This document shows positions 38,165 to 51,300 of a DNA stretch of 64,000 nucleotides, one piece after another. Below the pieces are notes generated by a model. It worked only from the letters and a program-made list of their open reading frames with translations. It was not told the DNA's origin and ran no database searches. The translations under genes and the position numbers were made by a program. This DNA is from Avena insularis (taxonomy: Eukaryota; Streptophyta; Magnoliopsida; Poales; Poaceae), in NCBI GenBank assembly GCA_023614405.1, contig CM042692.1:120025503-120089502 (forward strand), written 5' to 3'. The first letter of the stretch is position 1, and the number at the start of each line of letters is the position of its first letter.

Positions 38165-38378
38165 CTACAAGAATTAAGGATGAGGAAATTAGTGAAGTGA
38201 TCAAGTGTGTCAAATTTTAAGTAGTAGTGTAACAATTTTGAGGAACATGAATTTTTGAGAAAGAATGAATTCCCAAAGATAAGAGAGTAAATAGTTTTTC
38301 ATAAATACTTACTTTGGCTTTGAAACTAAGTTTTTGTTTTGGACGTCCATTCTAACTAGGGTCTCCTATGGTCAGGAT

Positions 38379-38391
38379 GGCTCTGATACCA
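38379..38391 (-). other. Primer-binding site of the Gypsy element
   Basis: The minus strand reads TGGTATCAGAGCC (followed by ATCCTGACC), a perfect initiator-Met tRNA site three bases from the LTR at 38395. Confidence 0.9.
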
Positions 38392-38994
38392 ACTTGTCAA
38401 CACCCGGATTTTTAATCCCAGATGCATGTTATGTCATACATCGCAATCCCAGGATTACCATTTTTGCGAGACATAACAGATTTGGATATCATAGTACATC
38501 ATCCATTACAAACCATACATAAGGTCTTACACAAATAAGGATCTCATGATCCAGTCTTAATACAACAAGCAGTGGAATAAAAGATAAGCGTAGCGGTGGG
38601 GTCCATCTTCAGGGGCACAGGCAATGCTGACAAAGGCAGATAGTCCTAGTTATCATAGCCGTCTTGCTGGCCATCATCTTGGTAGTCTCCTTCATAGTCT
38701 GGCCATGAGAATAGCCATGGACAAAAGCCATGAGTACTCTTTAAGTACTCGCAAACTACCACTAACAATTAATATAGTTCTAAGTTAAAGTGCTAACTCT
38801 AAGTTTAACTATAAGGTTAAGTTTGAAACCTAAGCTGAGTTCTGAAACAAAGAAAGATAAAATAAGTTCTAGAATCACTTAAGTTGGGAAGATAGTGTCA
38901 TAAACACAACCCTGTTGTGGTCAAGTCAAGATTCATCATTCATTTCATAAGTTATTTTGAAAACACATCTAAAAACAAGATGGCCATTCCAACT

Positions 38995-39065
38995 GTCCAT
39001 AACCGCGGATGTGGCTATTCGAATAGTTTGACACTCTGCAGAGGTGATACACTTTCACCACAAGA
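38995..39065 (-). promoter_or_regulatory. Conserved LTR motif, Gypsy 5' LTR
   Basis: GTCCATAACCGCGGATGTGG, CTATTCGAATAG and CTCTGCAGAG in the same order and spacing as at 29257. Confidence 0.6.
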
Positions 39066-41070
39066 TTCGATACGTCTATCAGGGATAACCCTGAATCATC
39101 ATACTTAGTATGCAGATAATTAAACATAACCTTCCCTTTACACACCCTAGTATACCTCTCCTATGAGCATGGCCTCCCAACCATGACCATCTGTCATCTT
39201 GGGCACTGCATAGGTGGACAACATTGAGAGGTAGCCTCAGCTCAAACCTCTGCTGCGAGGGATCTAATACTAATGCATATAAATTTCCGGCTAAGCCTTA
39301 CCCAATTCAGGTATTGTGTTTGTACGGTAAATTTGGAATGGTATCGCATCCGAATCCAACCATCAGGTTTATAAAAGGGCTAAGTCTCATGCCTCAACAT
39401 TTTCATCATCATAAACCATTTGTGTTTGTCAACACATGTCAAAACCTTTCAATAGAATGACTCATCATTCTAAGGGTTTCACAATTCATTTTCACCAAGT
39501 GTTCCCATCTAAAGCGACTCAAGTTTTTATCTAACTCTAAACTACTAAGTTAAGAGTGTTTACTAAGGTGGAAAAATGGGATCAGTCGCATGCCATAGAA
39601 TGACATCTAAAGTTATCTAGATAGTTCAAGTTTTATACTCTTTATGCTACCTTCAAAACAAGTAAGGGACTTTGGTAAAGTAAAGGAAGTAAAGCTTGGA
39701 ACGTAATACTTGGGGTAGTAATAGTCAAAGTGGTGTGACCAAAGCATGCCTAAAGCATCTTTGCTCATTCATCTAGCTTAATTCTAGCTTGCTAAGCATT
39801 ATACTTGCAAGTGTTAGCTTGCATTGTTAATGGTGGCTTGCCTTGGTTGGTGCAGTGGTTGAATTTTTCTTCCTCCTCTTGATAAAACTCCTCCTCCTCG
39901 AAAGCTTGGTCGGTACTATCGTCTATAAATACATACGGAGTACACAATCACCAAACAATACTTAACTTGTCTAATTAGCACTCTAAGGCACACATTTGAT
40001 GATCTATTATCATCACAAGCATCACAAGTTTTATTAACTAGTTTCAATCTTTTTATTTAAGAAAAATAATTTCTACTCATTGAAAAATTAACTAAGATTC
40101 AATATTCACCACTTAAAATATGGGATCATGTGGACACATGTCATCACCACATATTCTAACAAGTGGCAATGTGATTTAAGGGTTGGATGACAATTACTTT
40201 GGTTTAAATTTAATATTTAATGATTTAAAGTGACTAGAAATGCCTATATAGAATTATTTTGGTACTAGTCCAAAGTCACTGCATGTAAACCCTAATATTA
40301 TTACATATTCCAATAGGTATGGTTAAATGTGATTTTTGAGAGTTGTAATCAACTCAAAAGCTATCATGGTTGATTTTATAAAAATGTTTGAATGTGCAAA
40401 AGCTTCTGTCTTGTTCTTTTTACTAGGAGAGATCTCTAACTCTAATTGAAATAAATCCAACGGGCTTGGATAGATCTTTTCAGTAGCTTTCTAACAAAAT
40501 TGGAACCACTCCATTTGGATTTGTAGATCTCTCTGAATTGATTTTCAAACTAAGGGACAGAACTAGGTTAAACTAAAAGAGAAAAATCCTAATTCAAACT
40601 AAATGGGTCGCGCGGGAAAGCTAACGGGCCGGCCCAGTGACACTACGCGGCATGCGGCACAGCTGGCAGGGGGTCCACCGGTCAGCGGCTCATTACACGT
40701 GAAGCGGTACGAGGCGATGTGGGCCATTAGATTAGAACTAGGATCGACAGTTGGGGCTCATCGTCAACGACAAACAGGTCGCCGGCGAGGTCGAACCCTA
40801 GCGGCTCGGTGGGGGTGCTCAGGGGGCGTACCAGGGCTCCAGCAACGACGGCGAGGCGGGCAAATAGACTGGTAGATGACGGCGAGCTCAGGGGTGGTCG
40901 AGGCAGCTCCGGGGGTGGACGAAATCAGCGGGGCCCTTCTCCTCCAGAGGCGGCCAGCTCCGGTGAAATTCCGGCGACTGCGAGCTCGACTGGCTCCGAG
41001 GAGAAGTGGGGACTGATTAGTGGCAAGAGGGGAGGTGAGTGGTGTGCAGAAAATGGCTGGGGGTGGCCTC

Positions 41071-41078
41071 TATTTATA
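41071..41078 (-). promoter_or_regulatory. TATA box, Gypsy 5' LTR
   Basis: TATAAATA on the minus strand, as in the partner LTR. As the 5' LTR copy, this is the one that would drive the element. The promoter now has a 13.5-kb insertion about 230 bases upstream of it. Confidence 0.6.
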
Positions 41079-41309
41079 GCTCGACGGTGCGACAGAGAGT
41101 GATGGGCGGGCGGCTCCGGCGAGGGATGCACAACGTGCTAGCAGCGTGGCTCGAGGTAGGGGACGGTGGCTGGTCTCCTGGCGATGCTCTACGGGGTAAA
41201 TACGGGCCTAGGGACGGTGGCGTTTGGTCGGGCTATGCGCACGCTCTGAGCGGTAGAGGCGGCGGTCTTCACGGCGAGCGGTGGCTATGGTGCAAAGGGC
41301 GGCGAACGG

Positions 41310-44300
41310 TGTAACACCCACGAATCGGCCCTATGCAAGTTTTAGCGCTTCCCGCCAAACCCGCATAGAAACGATTCAAGGACGCCCACCAGGCACTTTC
41401 ATGCGAGTGGAAAACAAAGTAATACCATTACACATTAGTCCATGATGGAACCCACAGAACATATATTTACAACAACGACTCCATGAATCAAGAATACAGA
41501 TATACTATACAAAGATTCAAATCACCTTGAAAACGATAGAGCGTCCGACTATGGACAAGAGGCAAATGGGGCTAAGAGCCCTGAAGAATAACCAATGGCG
41601 TCCATAACCCTGCCCAGGCCAAGCCAGAAGGGTAACCCTGCTAACGACGTCGAACTCGTACCTGCTAAACAAAAAGGGGTGCTGACAAAGGGCGAAGGGA
41701 AAAAGAGGAGCGTCAAGATCGAGGCGATACACGGCGAGGCTAGAATTCGGCGGCTCTCGCCTACATAGGTATGGTGGACTGAAGCGGCAGCGCAGCAGCA
41801 CTAAACAACCTATAGAGACTCAGTACAACTATCGGCTATTAGAGAGAGATAAGAAAGACCTATTCGGTTCCAACTTGATACTATCACCAAACATACCCAT
41901 CCTGGTATTTCCCCCCTCGAGACCAAACGAGGAAGTCGGACCAAGGAACTCACACAGTTGGCAATTTTAATCATTCCGTTATAGTTGTGGCACTTACTAA
42001 TCAGATATAGATAGTATGAGTCATCCTGATAGCATAAGTAGTGGGCAGTTTTAATCACCAATCCGTTGTAGTTGGAACATTTACTAGTCAGAAATAATTG
42101 TCCTGAGGAATCCCAAAACCCAGCGGTTGTTGGCACTTTTATCACATTCCATTGGAGTTGCAATACTTACTAGGCAGGTATAGCATGGCACAAAATAACC
42201 CAGATCCACCAGTTGTTGGCAGTTTTAATATCCATTCCGTTATAGTGAGGCTGATTACTAGTCACATATTGAGGCAAATTTATAGTACTACTTTAGTTAT
42301 GCTTGTCTATGATCGAGTAACTGTGCTCCAAGTCGTCCATAACCGCGGACACGGCTTTCAGAAAGTTTTACCCTACAGGGGTGCACAAATAGCAACACAC
42401 ACTCGATCAACCTCGGAAAAACCAACTCAAAACCCAACAAGGCATTCACGACAAAGCAATCACAGGATTCATAAAATATTTTAGGGGGCCACCCCACTAA
42501 GCTACCCGCAACGAAGTTGGCTGGCTCCGGAACGGACCCAGGGTTTGCGTCAATGGCTGTAAATGACTAGGAACCCGAAAATGTGACTGGGCTTGTCGAT
42601 ACCGCGAAAACACTCCGCATCCAAAATAGTACAGGTGCTCCACGCACAATCGTAAATAAAGCAGTAAAGCATGCCATAAGTACAGGATAGTAAATAAAAC
42701 CTCAAACTCGTTTGTGGCCCCAAGAAATAGAAATGAATCAAGCTCTAGCTCAGGAGGGTCCATAAGGCCTCCCGGATGTTGATAGTGCGAAAAATCAAGG
42801 AACAGGTATCAAATACTCGGGTCCCACGGGGCACAAGTGAGCATGGAAGAACCAAATAACATCTATTGCCCACCGATGCCTCTGCATTAGTTATATCTAG
42901 CATTTTAATCGTTGTATTTAAAGTCATGATCATCTCCACCATTAAGCATATCCATCGTTTATCATGTGCCAACTTGCCGTCAACGGTGGAACGACAACGA
43001 CGCGAAGCAACACAGAAGCAAGCAACTACGACTCGCAGGGGCCAACTATCTATTAAACCACATGCAATAGGATATGTCCATGGAAATATATAGGCTGCAA
43101 GGAGTATAAATGGTGCACGAAAACTAAAGCATCGTAACACGGATAGCAATAGATCAACAGGAGGAAATAAAGACTATAAAAGCAAAATAGGTAGAAAGGG
43201 GAGAGATGCTCGCCTAGGAAACACTGCCGAAGGTTCATATCCAGAGAACTTGTCGATACTCGCATCCACTCATCGGCCTAATCCGCGAAGAAGCAAACAC
43301 TAGAAGAAACACCGGATGCAAGATTTAATACTACGGCAGAAGATCCGGCATGCTTATGATATGATGCATGGCATGGCACAGATGCGGTGCAATTAGGCAA
43401 TATTAAGCGGAACCGGGGTCCCGACAGTTAAATAGAGGGTTCAAGTTATTTAGGTACCCCGCATTTTAAATGTTGTATTAACAATGCAAAACATGGCATC
43501 GGTTCACTACACCAATTTAAATGGAGTCCGGAATAAGACAAAGATATCCCGCATAGAGACTCCATATTTAATTATGAGGTGTATCAGCATAATGCCCCCA
43601 AACCACAGACAGGTATGCATGTATGAACAATTTAAATGCAATAGATTGATATTATATATTATAAAAATAGGGATAGGATAGGGGTCACACATCAAGGTCC
43701 AAAGATCTTGGGGTTCCGAGGGTTCGATGGGGTTCGGGCTTGGCGAGATCAGTCTTCAGAGTCTCGACCATCGGATCCACGCTGAAGCACTTGTCGTTCC
43801 GGGAAGAAGAGCTTGGTTGTCGTTGGGTTCGGACTTCGCCTCCAGGAACGGGGTCTTGGCGTCCGCGAAGAAGAGCATGAAGCCGATGCCGGGGTTTGGA
43901 TCCGGGAAGGCGATCTTGTCGTTCGGGCCCCGGGTCGGAGAACTTACCATCCAAGGGATCGGTCTTCATAGCAGAAAAGAAGATCATGACGTCCGGGTCG
44001 AAGATCTTGTCGATTGTTCTCCTAGCGGGGTTCGGGTTCAGATTCTCGCAACGATTCATCGGGTGGTCCTTTAGGGAACACCACCATCTTCATGTCACGC
44101 ATCACCAGATCGGAGAGTCGAGCACCTAGTCAAGCATTCAGGAGGCAGCCGAGTAGCAGCAAACATAAGGCATCTCGATCTGATTCCCTGGTATAGGTGG
44201 GCCCTATCAGGTAGAGGCACAAACAACTAAGTGAGATCACAACCCCAAAAAAAAGCAACCGGTGCCTTCCTGGGGAGGTAGACACGAGGCAGCAGGTCGT

Positions 44301-45572
44301 CCGCGGCAGCTCGCGTGGAGCTGGGCAAAACGCTACAGACGGCGGCGACCTGCGACGTCCGGGAACTGACACACATGACGAGGAAGGCCGGGCGAGTTGG
44401 CGTGAGCAAGGCTCCGGACAGCACGAGGAGGCAGATCCACACGAGGAGGCGGGGCAGCGAGCGGTGCAACCTGGGAAGGAAGGTCGGGGGAAGAGAGGCG
44501 GCGGGTGGCTCCCTGGCGGCGGCAGCTCACGCGGAGGACGAGGACGCGCAGCGGGCTCGAGCGACCAGGGGAGGAGCGCAAAAGCAGAGTCTTGAGGGGG
44601 CTCGCCGACCGGGAGAAAGACAGCGGCGCTAGCGAGCAGGGTCGTAGAGGAAGGGAGGTCCTTGGTACGGCCGGGCCGGAGGACGGCGAACGGCAGGCGT
44701 CGGCGGCGGGCGCACCTGCGGCAGGGCGCCGGGTGAGCTCGGCAGCAGGCGGTGACTCAGCTGCAAAAGGGAGAGGCTGGGGCTGATGTGGGAGGGGCCG
44801 GAGGTGATGGGGACGACGTCGGCGAGGTCCAAGCAGTGGCGGCTGCTGGCGGGGTAGAGGCGAGCAAGCGGGGTTGGTGTGGGGGTCGCGCACAGAGGAG
44901 AGAGATGGGGATCGCGGGGCGTCGGGGAGAGAGGAGCGGGACGAGCGAGGAGGTGGGCCAGGGTGGTTGTCGGCAGGTGGAGGTTGGGAGGCGTCTAGCG
45001 CGTGACTCGGGGTGGGCTGCGCGTGTGGTTGGTTGGCAGGGTGGGGAGTGCGATGTTGCCAGGGTGTGGGGTGGTGTCGGTAACGGGCTGCAGGGTGGGG
45101 CCAGGTGCGGGAGCAGGGTGGCAGGTGCGGGGTGGGTTCTGGCGGCGGGGTCGAGAGATTGGGGCATGTGGTGGTTGGTCTAGTTTAGGGTTAGGGGTTG
45201 AGTAGGATTAGACTAGGTTTTGGTTAGTTTGGACCGGGTAGTAGGCTGCTGGCTTGCTGGGCGTTTGGCCTGGCAGGCTGGCGGCCTCCCCGGTAAAAAA
45301 AATTTATTTAACTTTTATTTTAAAAATACTTTTGCAATTAATTTTTAGGCAAATAAAAGACCCGGGCGAGAGACTGGGGTTTTGATTTGAAATAAAGACG
45401 GGGAATATGTAGAAATCAAAGTAGGCTTTTAGAAAATAGTTTTAGACAAACAGATGCATGATGATGACGATGCTCAAATGCAATGTGGCATGATGACATG
45501 AGCATGCGGTCATGATGATGCAATGCACAAAACATCGCGATTTTCTAGTAGTGGTTTTAGCGGGATGCCACA
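41310..45572 (-). repeat. 3' LTR of the non-autonomous element
   Basis: The plus strand starts TGTAACACCCACG and ends GCGGGATGCCACA. Conserved motif at 42335. The GC-rich block 44130-45250 gives many overlapping open frames without protein-like features. It holds an uninterrupted TATAAAAAT near 43670, the empty site of the transposon found in the partner LTR. Confidence 0.92.
42335..42380 (-). promoter_or_regulatory. Conserved LTR motif, non-autonomous 3' LTR
   Basis: GTCCATAACCGCGGACACGG followed by a diverged flank. The CTATTCGAATAG palindrome is not kept here, only the first half of the motif. Confidence 0.55.
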
Positions 45573-46401
45573 ATTCGACACCACTAACAAGGGATCTCGC
45601 CCTCGAGATCCGCCTCATGGTACCGGGAAGAAGGTCGGCGATCTGAATCCTCTCGCTTCGTGTAGATCCTCGCGACACCACTAACAAAGATTCATGCTCC
45701 ATCTTGAAATCGACACCACCAACAAGAGATCGTTGCTCGCGTTCGTCGAGAACACTCCAGAGAAACAAAGACGAAGATAGAGGTATCAAAAGATACGGCC
45801 ACCCCTAACTTCAATGGAGGAGTAAATTGCATAGATCCACCGATTCAATGTACAGAACGAATGGTAAGAGTAGTGGTATGGTAGCGACTCCATCCCGCAC
45901 TCAAAGCATTACTCTGTACCTAAATAGAAGATTTATGCAACCAACTCTCAGAATTAAGACTGAAGATCTCGATAAGCAAGGTGCAGAACAAAGGAGTGAT
46001 GCAGACTCTGCATCGGATCTGGCGTAGCTGACGACGTTGTCTTGGAAACTCCGGAAGGCACAAAGAAGGAACAACGAGAAGTCCAACAGATGAAGGATTC
46101 CTCAGATAGCACGAATACCGGATGTAGAAGCACCATTACCAAAGAAGAAAGCGAAACCCTAAAGGTACAACGGAAACCCAACCACGAGAAATCCTGGACT
46201 AGAAGAAGGTAAGCGAGCAGATTCAAAAAACGCAGAGGTAAGAGGAGAATAGCAGAGGGGTAAGGAGTAAAAGCAGACCTAATCAGATCTATCCAACCGA
46301 TTTTGCAAAAATAGTTTTGACACTCTACTTCGGCCGTTAGCTAGGTTATCCTACAGGCTAGACTTGTGGGGTATCGCAACTACTGAGCTTTGATACCACT
46401 C
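45573..46401 (-). other. Short interior of the non-autonomous element
   Basis: 829 bases with no reading frame resembling gag or pol. A short motif CGACACCACTAACAA or close variants occurs three times (about 45576, 45670 and 45709). The polypurine tract next to 45573 is weak. The primer site is at the other end. It presumably holds packaging signals only. Confidence 0.75.
46381..46398 (-). other. Primer-binding site of the non-autonomous element
   Basis: The minus strand reads TGGTATCAAAGCTCAGTA. The first eight bases match the initiator-Met tRNA site TGGTATCA perfectly, and the rest shows changes. It lies three bases from the LTR at 46402. Confidence 0.75.
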
Positions 46402-47427
46402 TGTAACACCCTCGAATCGGCCCGATGCAAGTTTTAGTGCTTCCCGCCAAACCCGCATAGAAACGATTCAAGGACGCCCACCAGGCACTTTCGTGCGGGT
46501 GGAAAACAAAGTAATACCATTACACATTAGTCCATGATGGAACCCACAGAACATATATTTACAACAACGACTCCATGAGTCAAGAATACAGATATACTAT
46601 ACAAAGATTCAAATCACCTTGAAAACGATAGAGCGTCCGACTATGGACAAGAGGCAAATGGGGCTAAGAGCCCTGAAGAATAACCAATGGCGTCCATAAC
46701 CCTGCCCAGGCCAAGCCGGAAGGGTAACCCTGCTAACGACGTCGAACTCGTACCTGCTAAACAAAAAGGGGTGCTGACAAAGGGCGAAGGGAAAAAGAGG
46801 AGCGTCAGTACTGAGGCCAGTACACGGCGAGGCTAGAATTCGGCGGCTCTCGCCTACATAGGTATGGTGGACTGAAGCGGCAGCGCAGCAGCACTAAACA
46901 ACCTATAGAGACTCAGTACAACTGTCGGCTATTAGAGAGAGATAAGAAAGACCTATTCGGTTCCAACTTGATACTATCACCAAACATACCCATCCTGGTA
47001 TTTCCCCCCTCGAGACCAAACGAGGAAGTCGGACCAAGGAACTCACACAGTTGGCAATTTTAATCATTCCGTTATAGTTGCGGCACTTACTAATCAGATA
47101 TAGATAGCATGAGTCATCCTGATAGCATAAATAGTGGGCAGTTTTAATCACCAATCTGTTGTAGTTGGAACATTTACTAGTCAGAAATAATTGTCCTGAG
47201 GAATCCCAAAACCCAGCGCTTGTTGGCACTTTTATCACATTCCATTGGAGTTGCAATACTTACTAGGCAGGTATAGCATGGCACAAAACAACCCAGATCC
47301 ACCAGTTGTTGGCAGTTTTAATATCCATTCCGTTATAGTGAGGCTGATTACTAGTCACATATTGAGGCAAATTTATAGTACTACTTTAGTTATGCTCGTC
47401 TATGATCGAGATACTGTGCTCCAAGTC

Positions 47428-47475
47428 GTCCATAACCGCGGACATGGCTTTCAGAAAGTTTTACCCTGCAGGAGT
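47428..47475 (-). promoter_or_regulatory. Conserved LTR motif, non-autonomous 5' LTR
   Basis: GTCCATAACCGCGGACATGG, as in the partner LTR at 42335. Confidence 0.55.
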
Positions 47476-48760
47476 GCAGAAATAGCAACACAGACTCGAT
47501 CAACCTCGGAAAAACCAACTCAAAACCCAACGAGGCATTCACGACAAAGCGGTCAGAGGATTCATAAAATATTCAGGGGGCCACCCCACTAAGCTACCCG
47601 CAACAAAGTTGGCCGGCTACGGAACGGACCCAGGGTTTGCGTCAATGGCTGTAAACAACTAGGAGCCCGAAAATGTGACTGGGCTTGTCGATACCGTGAA
47701 AACACTCCGCATCCAAAACAGTATAGGTGCTCCACGCACAATCGTAAATAGAGCAGTAAAGCATGGCATAAGTACAGGATAGTAAATAAAACCCCAAACT
47801 AGTTTGTGGCCCCAAGAAATAGAAATGAATCAAGCTCTAGCTCAGGGGGGTCCATAAGGCCTCCCGGATGTGGATAGTGCGAAAAATCAAGGAACAGGTA
47901 TCAAGTACTCGGGGCCTACGGGACACAAGTGAGCGTGGAAGAACCAAATAACATCTATTGCCCACCGATGCCTCTGCATTAGTTATATCTAGCATTTTAA
48001 TCATTGTATTTAAAGTCATGATCATCTCCACGATTAAGCATCTCCACCGTTTATCATGTGTCAACTTGCCGTCAACGGTGGAACGACAACGACGCGAAGC
48101 AACATAGAAGCAAGCAACTATGACTCGCAGGGGCCGACTATCTATCAAACCACAAGAAATAGGATGTGTCCATGGCAATATAGAGGCTACAAGGAGTATA
48201 AATGGTGCACAAAAACTAAAGCATCACAACACAGATAGCAATAGATCAACAGGAGGAAATAAAGACTATAAAAGCAAAATAGGTAGAAAGGGGAGAGATG
48301 CTCGCCTAGGAAACACTGCCAAAGGTTCATATCCGGAGAACTTGTCGATACTCGCATCCACTTATCGGCCTAATCCGCGAAAAAGCAAACACTAGAAGAA
48401 ACACCGGATGCAATATTTAATACTACGGCAGAAAATCCGGCATGCTTATGATATGATGCATGGCATGGCACAGATGCGGTGCAATTAGGAAATATTAAGC
48501 GGAACCGGGGTCCCGACAGTTAAATAGAGGGTTCGAGTTATTTAGGTACCCCGCATTTTAAATGTTGTATTAACAATGCAAAACATGGCATCGGTTCGCT
48601 ACACCAATTTAAATGGAGTCCGGAATAAGACAAAGATATCCTGCATCGAGACTCCATATTTAATTATGAGGTGTATCGGCATAATGCCCCCAAACCACAG
48701 ACAGGTATGCATGTATGAACAATTTAAATGCAATAGATTGATATTATATATTATAAAAAT

Positions 48761-48925
48761 GGGTTTTCTATTTTTGTGCCCTCGGGTCCTTACTTGTACT
48801 CAGTTTTTCCCAGCTCCTTAGTTTTTCCTCAGTTTTTCCCAAGTCCTTGTCTGAAACCCGCAGAAGGAGCTCGGACGGAAGGAATCCGTTAAGTTGATCG
48901 TTCCGTGCTGACGAGTGGGGTCGTG
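48761..48925 (+). repeat. Left terminal inverted repeat of the Mutator-like transposon
   Basis: Aligns with the reverse complement of 52742-52906 for about 165 bases. Shared runs include AGCTCCTTAGTTTTTCCTCA and CTTGTCTGAAACCCGCAGAA. The inner limit is approximate. ACTCAGTTTTTCCC-like words repeat within it. Confidence 0.85.
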
Positions 48926-49378
48926 TTGTTTGTGGGGCCGCGTCGTGTGGGGCCGCGTCGTGTGGGGCTGGTAGGAAGGGACCGCGTGGGACAGGACGAG
49001 ACCGTGTTTGTCTGGCCGTAGCGTGTGGGGTTGTAGCATGTGGAGGCGTGTGGGTCTAGGACGTGGGCACGAGTGGTTTCTGTCTCTTTCGCCTAGATTA
49101 GCAGTTTTCAATGTACCTTTTTCCTCTCTCTCACTCGATCTCATTCATATCTGATAGCCCAAATTGGTAGAAAATCTGGAGCAGCTTCTCCTTCTTTTTT
49201 TAACGCCATTCATTTCTTTATGCCTTCGTTTTTACCCAATCAGGTAGGAAATCTAGGGCACAAATCCAGAGAAAATATAGGATAAGCTGCATACAGTAGC
49301 CAACATAGCATAGATATATTCACGACAGATCCAATAGTAATAGCGATAGATACAACATAAGCTACATTTTACATGAAT

Positions 49379-49741
49379 TTAACCTGCTCTACAGATAGAG
49401 CAGTCACATACAGAGAGTGCAGTAGGCACGTTCAACGCCTCCAGGTAGCGCCTGTGACTCCCTTGGAGGGTGCGCAGATGAATCCCAAGTGCTTTTTGTT
49501 TGGCCATGAACGCATGCACGTTCACGGTCATTCCAACTCTAGCGCCGCATCTGCCAATGGATTTAGCATGGTTCACCAGGAAGTTGAAGTCGGTGGCGCG
49601 GAGCTTCCGGTTGTAGAAGGGGCACTTGTAAATGCCTCGAGCAAAGGGGCCATCGTAATGGCCGGACTGCAGCCTCCTGAGGACGTGACGAGTCTTGGTG
49701 TGGAAGGACTCGTCGTCGCGGTCGACGTCGCTGCTCTGCAC
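49379..49741 (-). pseudogene. Captured XS-type zinc-finger-like gene piece
   Basis: A minus-strand frame of about 120 codons ends at 49379. It contains YKCPFYNRKLRATDF and then LVNHAKSIGRCGARV and HAFMAKQKALGIHL. This is the layout of the zinc-finger XS domain known from SGS3-type RNA-silencing proteins and related plant proteins (CPFC, HA, then AKHxAL). The second Cys of CPFC is Tyr here, so zinc binding is doubtful. A splice acceptor (TGTGCAG) precedes the frame at about 49740. A possible upstream exon with ATG at about 50160 and a donor GAGGTAACC near 50115 exists, but I cannot join the frames convincingly. The domain assignment is from memory of the family and is moderate. The flanking open frames are shadows. 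Confidence 0.45.
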
Positions 49742-49950
49742 ATGTCACGTAGCACCAAAGATCGTGCAAAAAACACGGAGTCAATTGTTACATTGGACAC
49801 ACTTATATCCAGGATTTGAGTCAGTAAACCAAAGATCATGCACAACAAATTTGTACACACCAATTGTTTACTGACTAAACCCTGAATCAATTTGTGCCCA
49901 AATATTCATCATCATCGGCACAAATCTTAAACAAAAGCAAATCACAAACA

Positions 49951-50090
49951 CTAATAACGCAAGATCTAACACAAAAGGATTGAACTAGGAACATTTAACC
50001 CTAATAACGCAAGATCTAACACAAATGGATTGAACTAGGAATGCATTTAACCCTAATAACGCTAGATCTAACACAAAAGGATTGAAATGG
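49951..50090. repeat. 50-52-bp tandem repeat, about three copies
   Basis: Units start CTAATAACGCAAGATCTAAC at 49951, 50001 and (one mismatch) 50053. It lies in the presumed intron of the XS-like piece. Confidence 0.8.
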
Positions 50091-51177
50091 GATAAGAACA
50101 AGGAGCAAAGGGTTACCTCCCATCGCCGTCGATGATGCTGGTGTCGAGGGATTCTCCATGACGACGCATGACCGGTTCGCACGGGTTCCAAGCGACGGGC
50201 TCGGACGGTGGGCGCGCCATGCGGCTGATGCGCCAATGCGCTACGTTGTAAGCGACAGGGCTCTGGGCGAGTCGCGTGATGCGCCGACAATGGGCATCTC
50301 ATTCTTCTCCATCGCCGGCGGTTTTCTTCGGGTTTTTTCTTGGGCTCTTCGGTTGTGGAGAAGATGATGGGACAGGAGGCGGTTGCGGTGAGAACGCAAG
50401 GCCGAGGGAGAAAAAGGGCTCTATAAAGACGAAGGTGGCGTGTCAAGAACACGCCGTCTGCTTATGCACGGCTGCAGCGTGCACCGCGACACGAGTCTAA
50501 CCCTGGGACGTTTGGTGTACTCAGTTATAACCTTGGGCCTTATACAGAAATTTTATCTGTACTCAGTTTTCCCCTCGAGTACTTAGACTGGCAATATACT
50601 CAGTTTTACCCTCAAGTAGCTGGTCAACAGAGAGTCAACAAATGAGATTAACATAGCTAATTGAGTCATTTCATGCGCAAAAAAATCCAAAAAAATTAAA
50701 ACATAGTGGCACCTACTCATGGAGTCTTCCTACGCAACCTGCCACCTAGAAAACCTTAACAAACATATATAAATCAAGTTTTACCACAAATTTCCACTTC
50801 TCGGAATCACTAGTGTAGCTATGAAGATGCATGGTTTTCCACTCAAACCCCTTTGCAAAACATCTTCCCCCAAAACATAGTTTGTCTAAATGATGCCATA
50901 ATTGTCACACTCATGTATATTTGAATTGCAAATAATTTGATGTAGCCCAATATGAATTATATTGTACAAAACACGCATTTTTCATTTTGTAATTCTTTTG
51001 TTTGAATCCCTTAGTCTATTTACTATTTATGTGCCCTTGGATTCTTAGTACTACTCAGTTTTGCCCTCAAGTTCTGTCACAAATGCTCTGAGAAGCCGAA
51101 AATTATCCTGATTGGTTGAGCCGTTATCACACGGATCGACTCCACGAACCGTTGATCAACTATCTAACGGGCAGTAT

Positions 51178-51262
51178 ACCCCTCTCCGTCTCTTCGTGGC
51201 CACCCCTCTCTCTCTTCGTGGCCACCCCTCTCTCTCTGTCGGTGGAGAGTGCCACCCCTCTA
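51178..51262. repeat. Short CCACCCCTCTCTCTC repeat
   Basis: Three to four copies of CCACCCCTCTCTCTC with TTCGTGG between some of them. Pyrimidine-rich; no function is seen. Confidence 0.7.
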
Positions 51263-51300
51263 TTTATGTGCAATAACGAGTTTGCCACGTAATATAGTTT

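Larger units (their letters stand above)
38395..41309 (-). repeat. 5' LTR of the Gypsy element, left part
   Basis: Matches 28653-31558 with scattered differences and a short extra repeat near 39880. It is cut at AACGG (41305-41309), where the 41310 element inserted. It includes the conserved motif at 38995-39065 and a TATA box at 41071-41078. Confidence 0.9.

Noticed and set aside
45543..45572. CACTACTAGAAAA-like sequence (minus strand) resembling a CACTA transposon end
   Set aside because: It is the terminus of a well-defined LTR with a matching partner and target duplication. No CACTA partner end is present.
48752..48760. TATAAAAAT as a possible TATA box
   Set aside because: It is the 9-bp target site duplicated by the Mutator-like insertion. 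A promoter role is not supported.
49373..49819. A 148-codon plus-strand open frame
   Set aside because: It is antisense to the XS-like piece, whose protein pattern is far more convincing.
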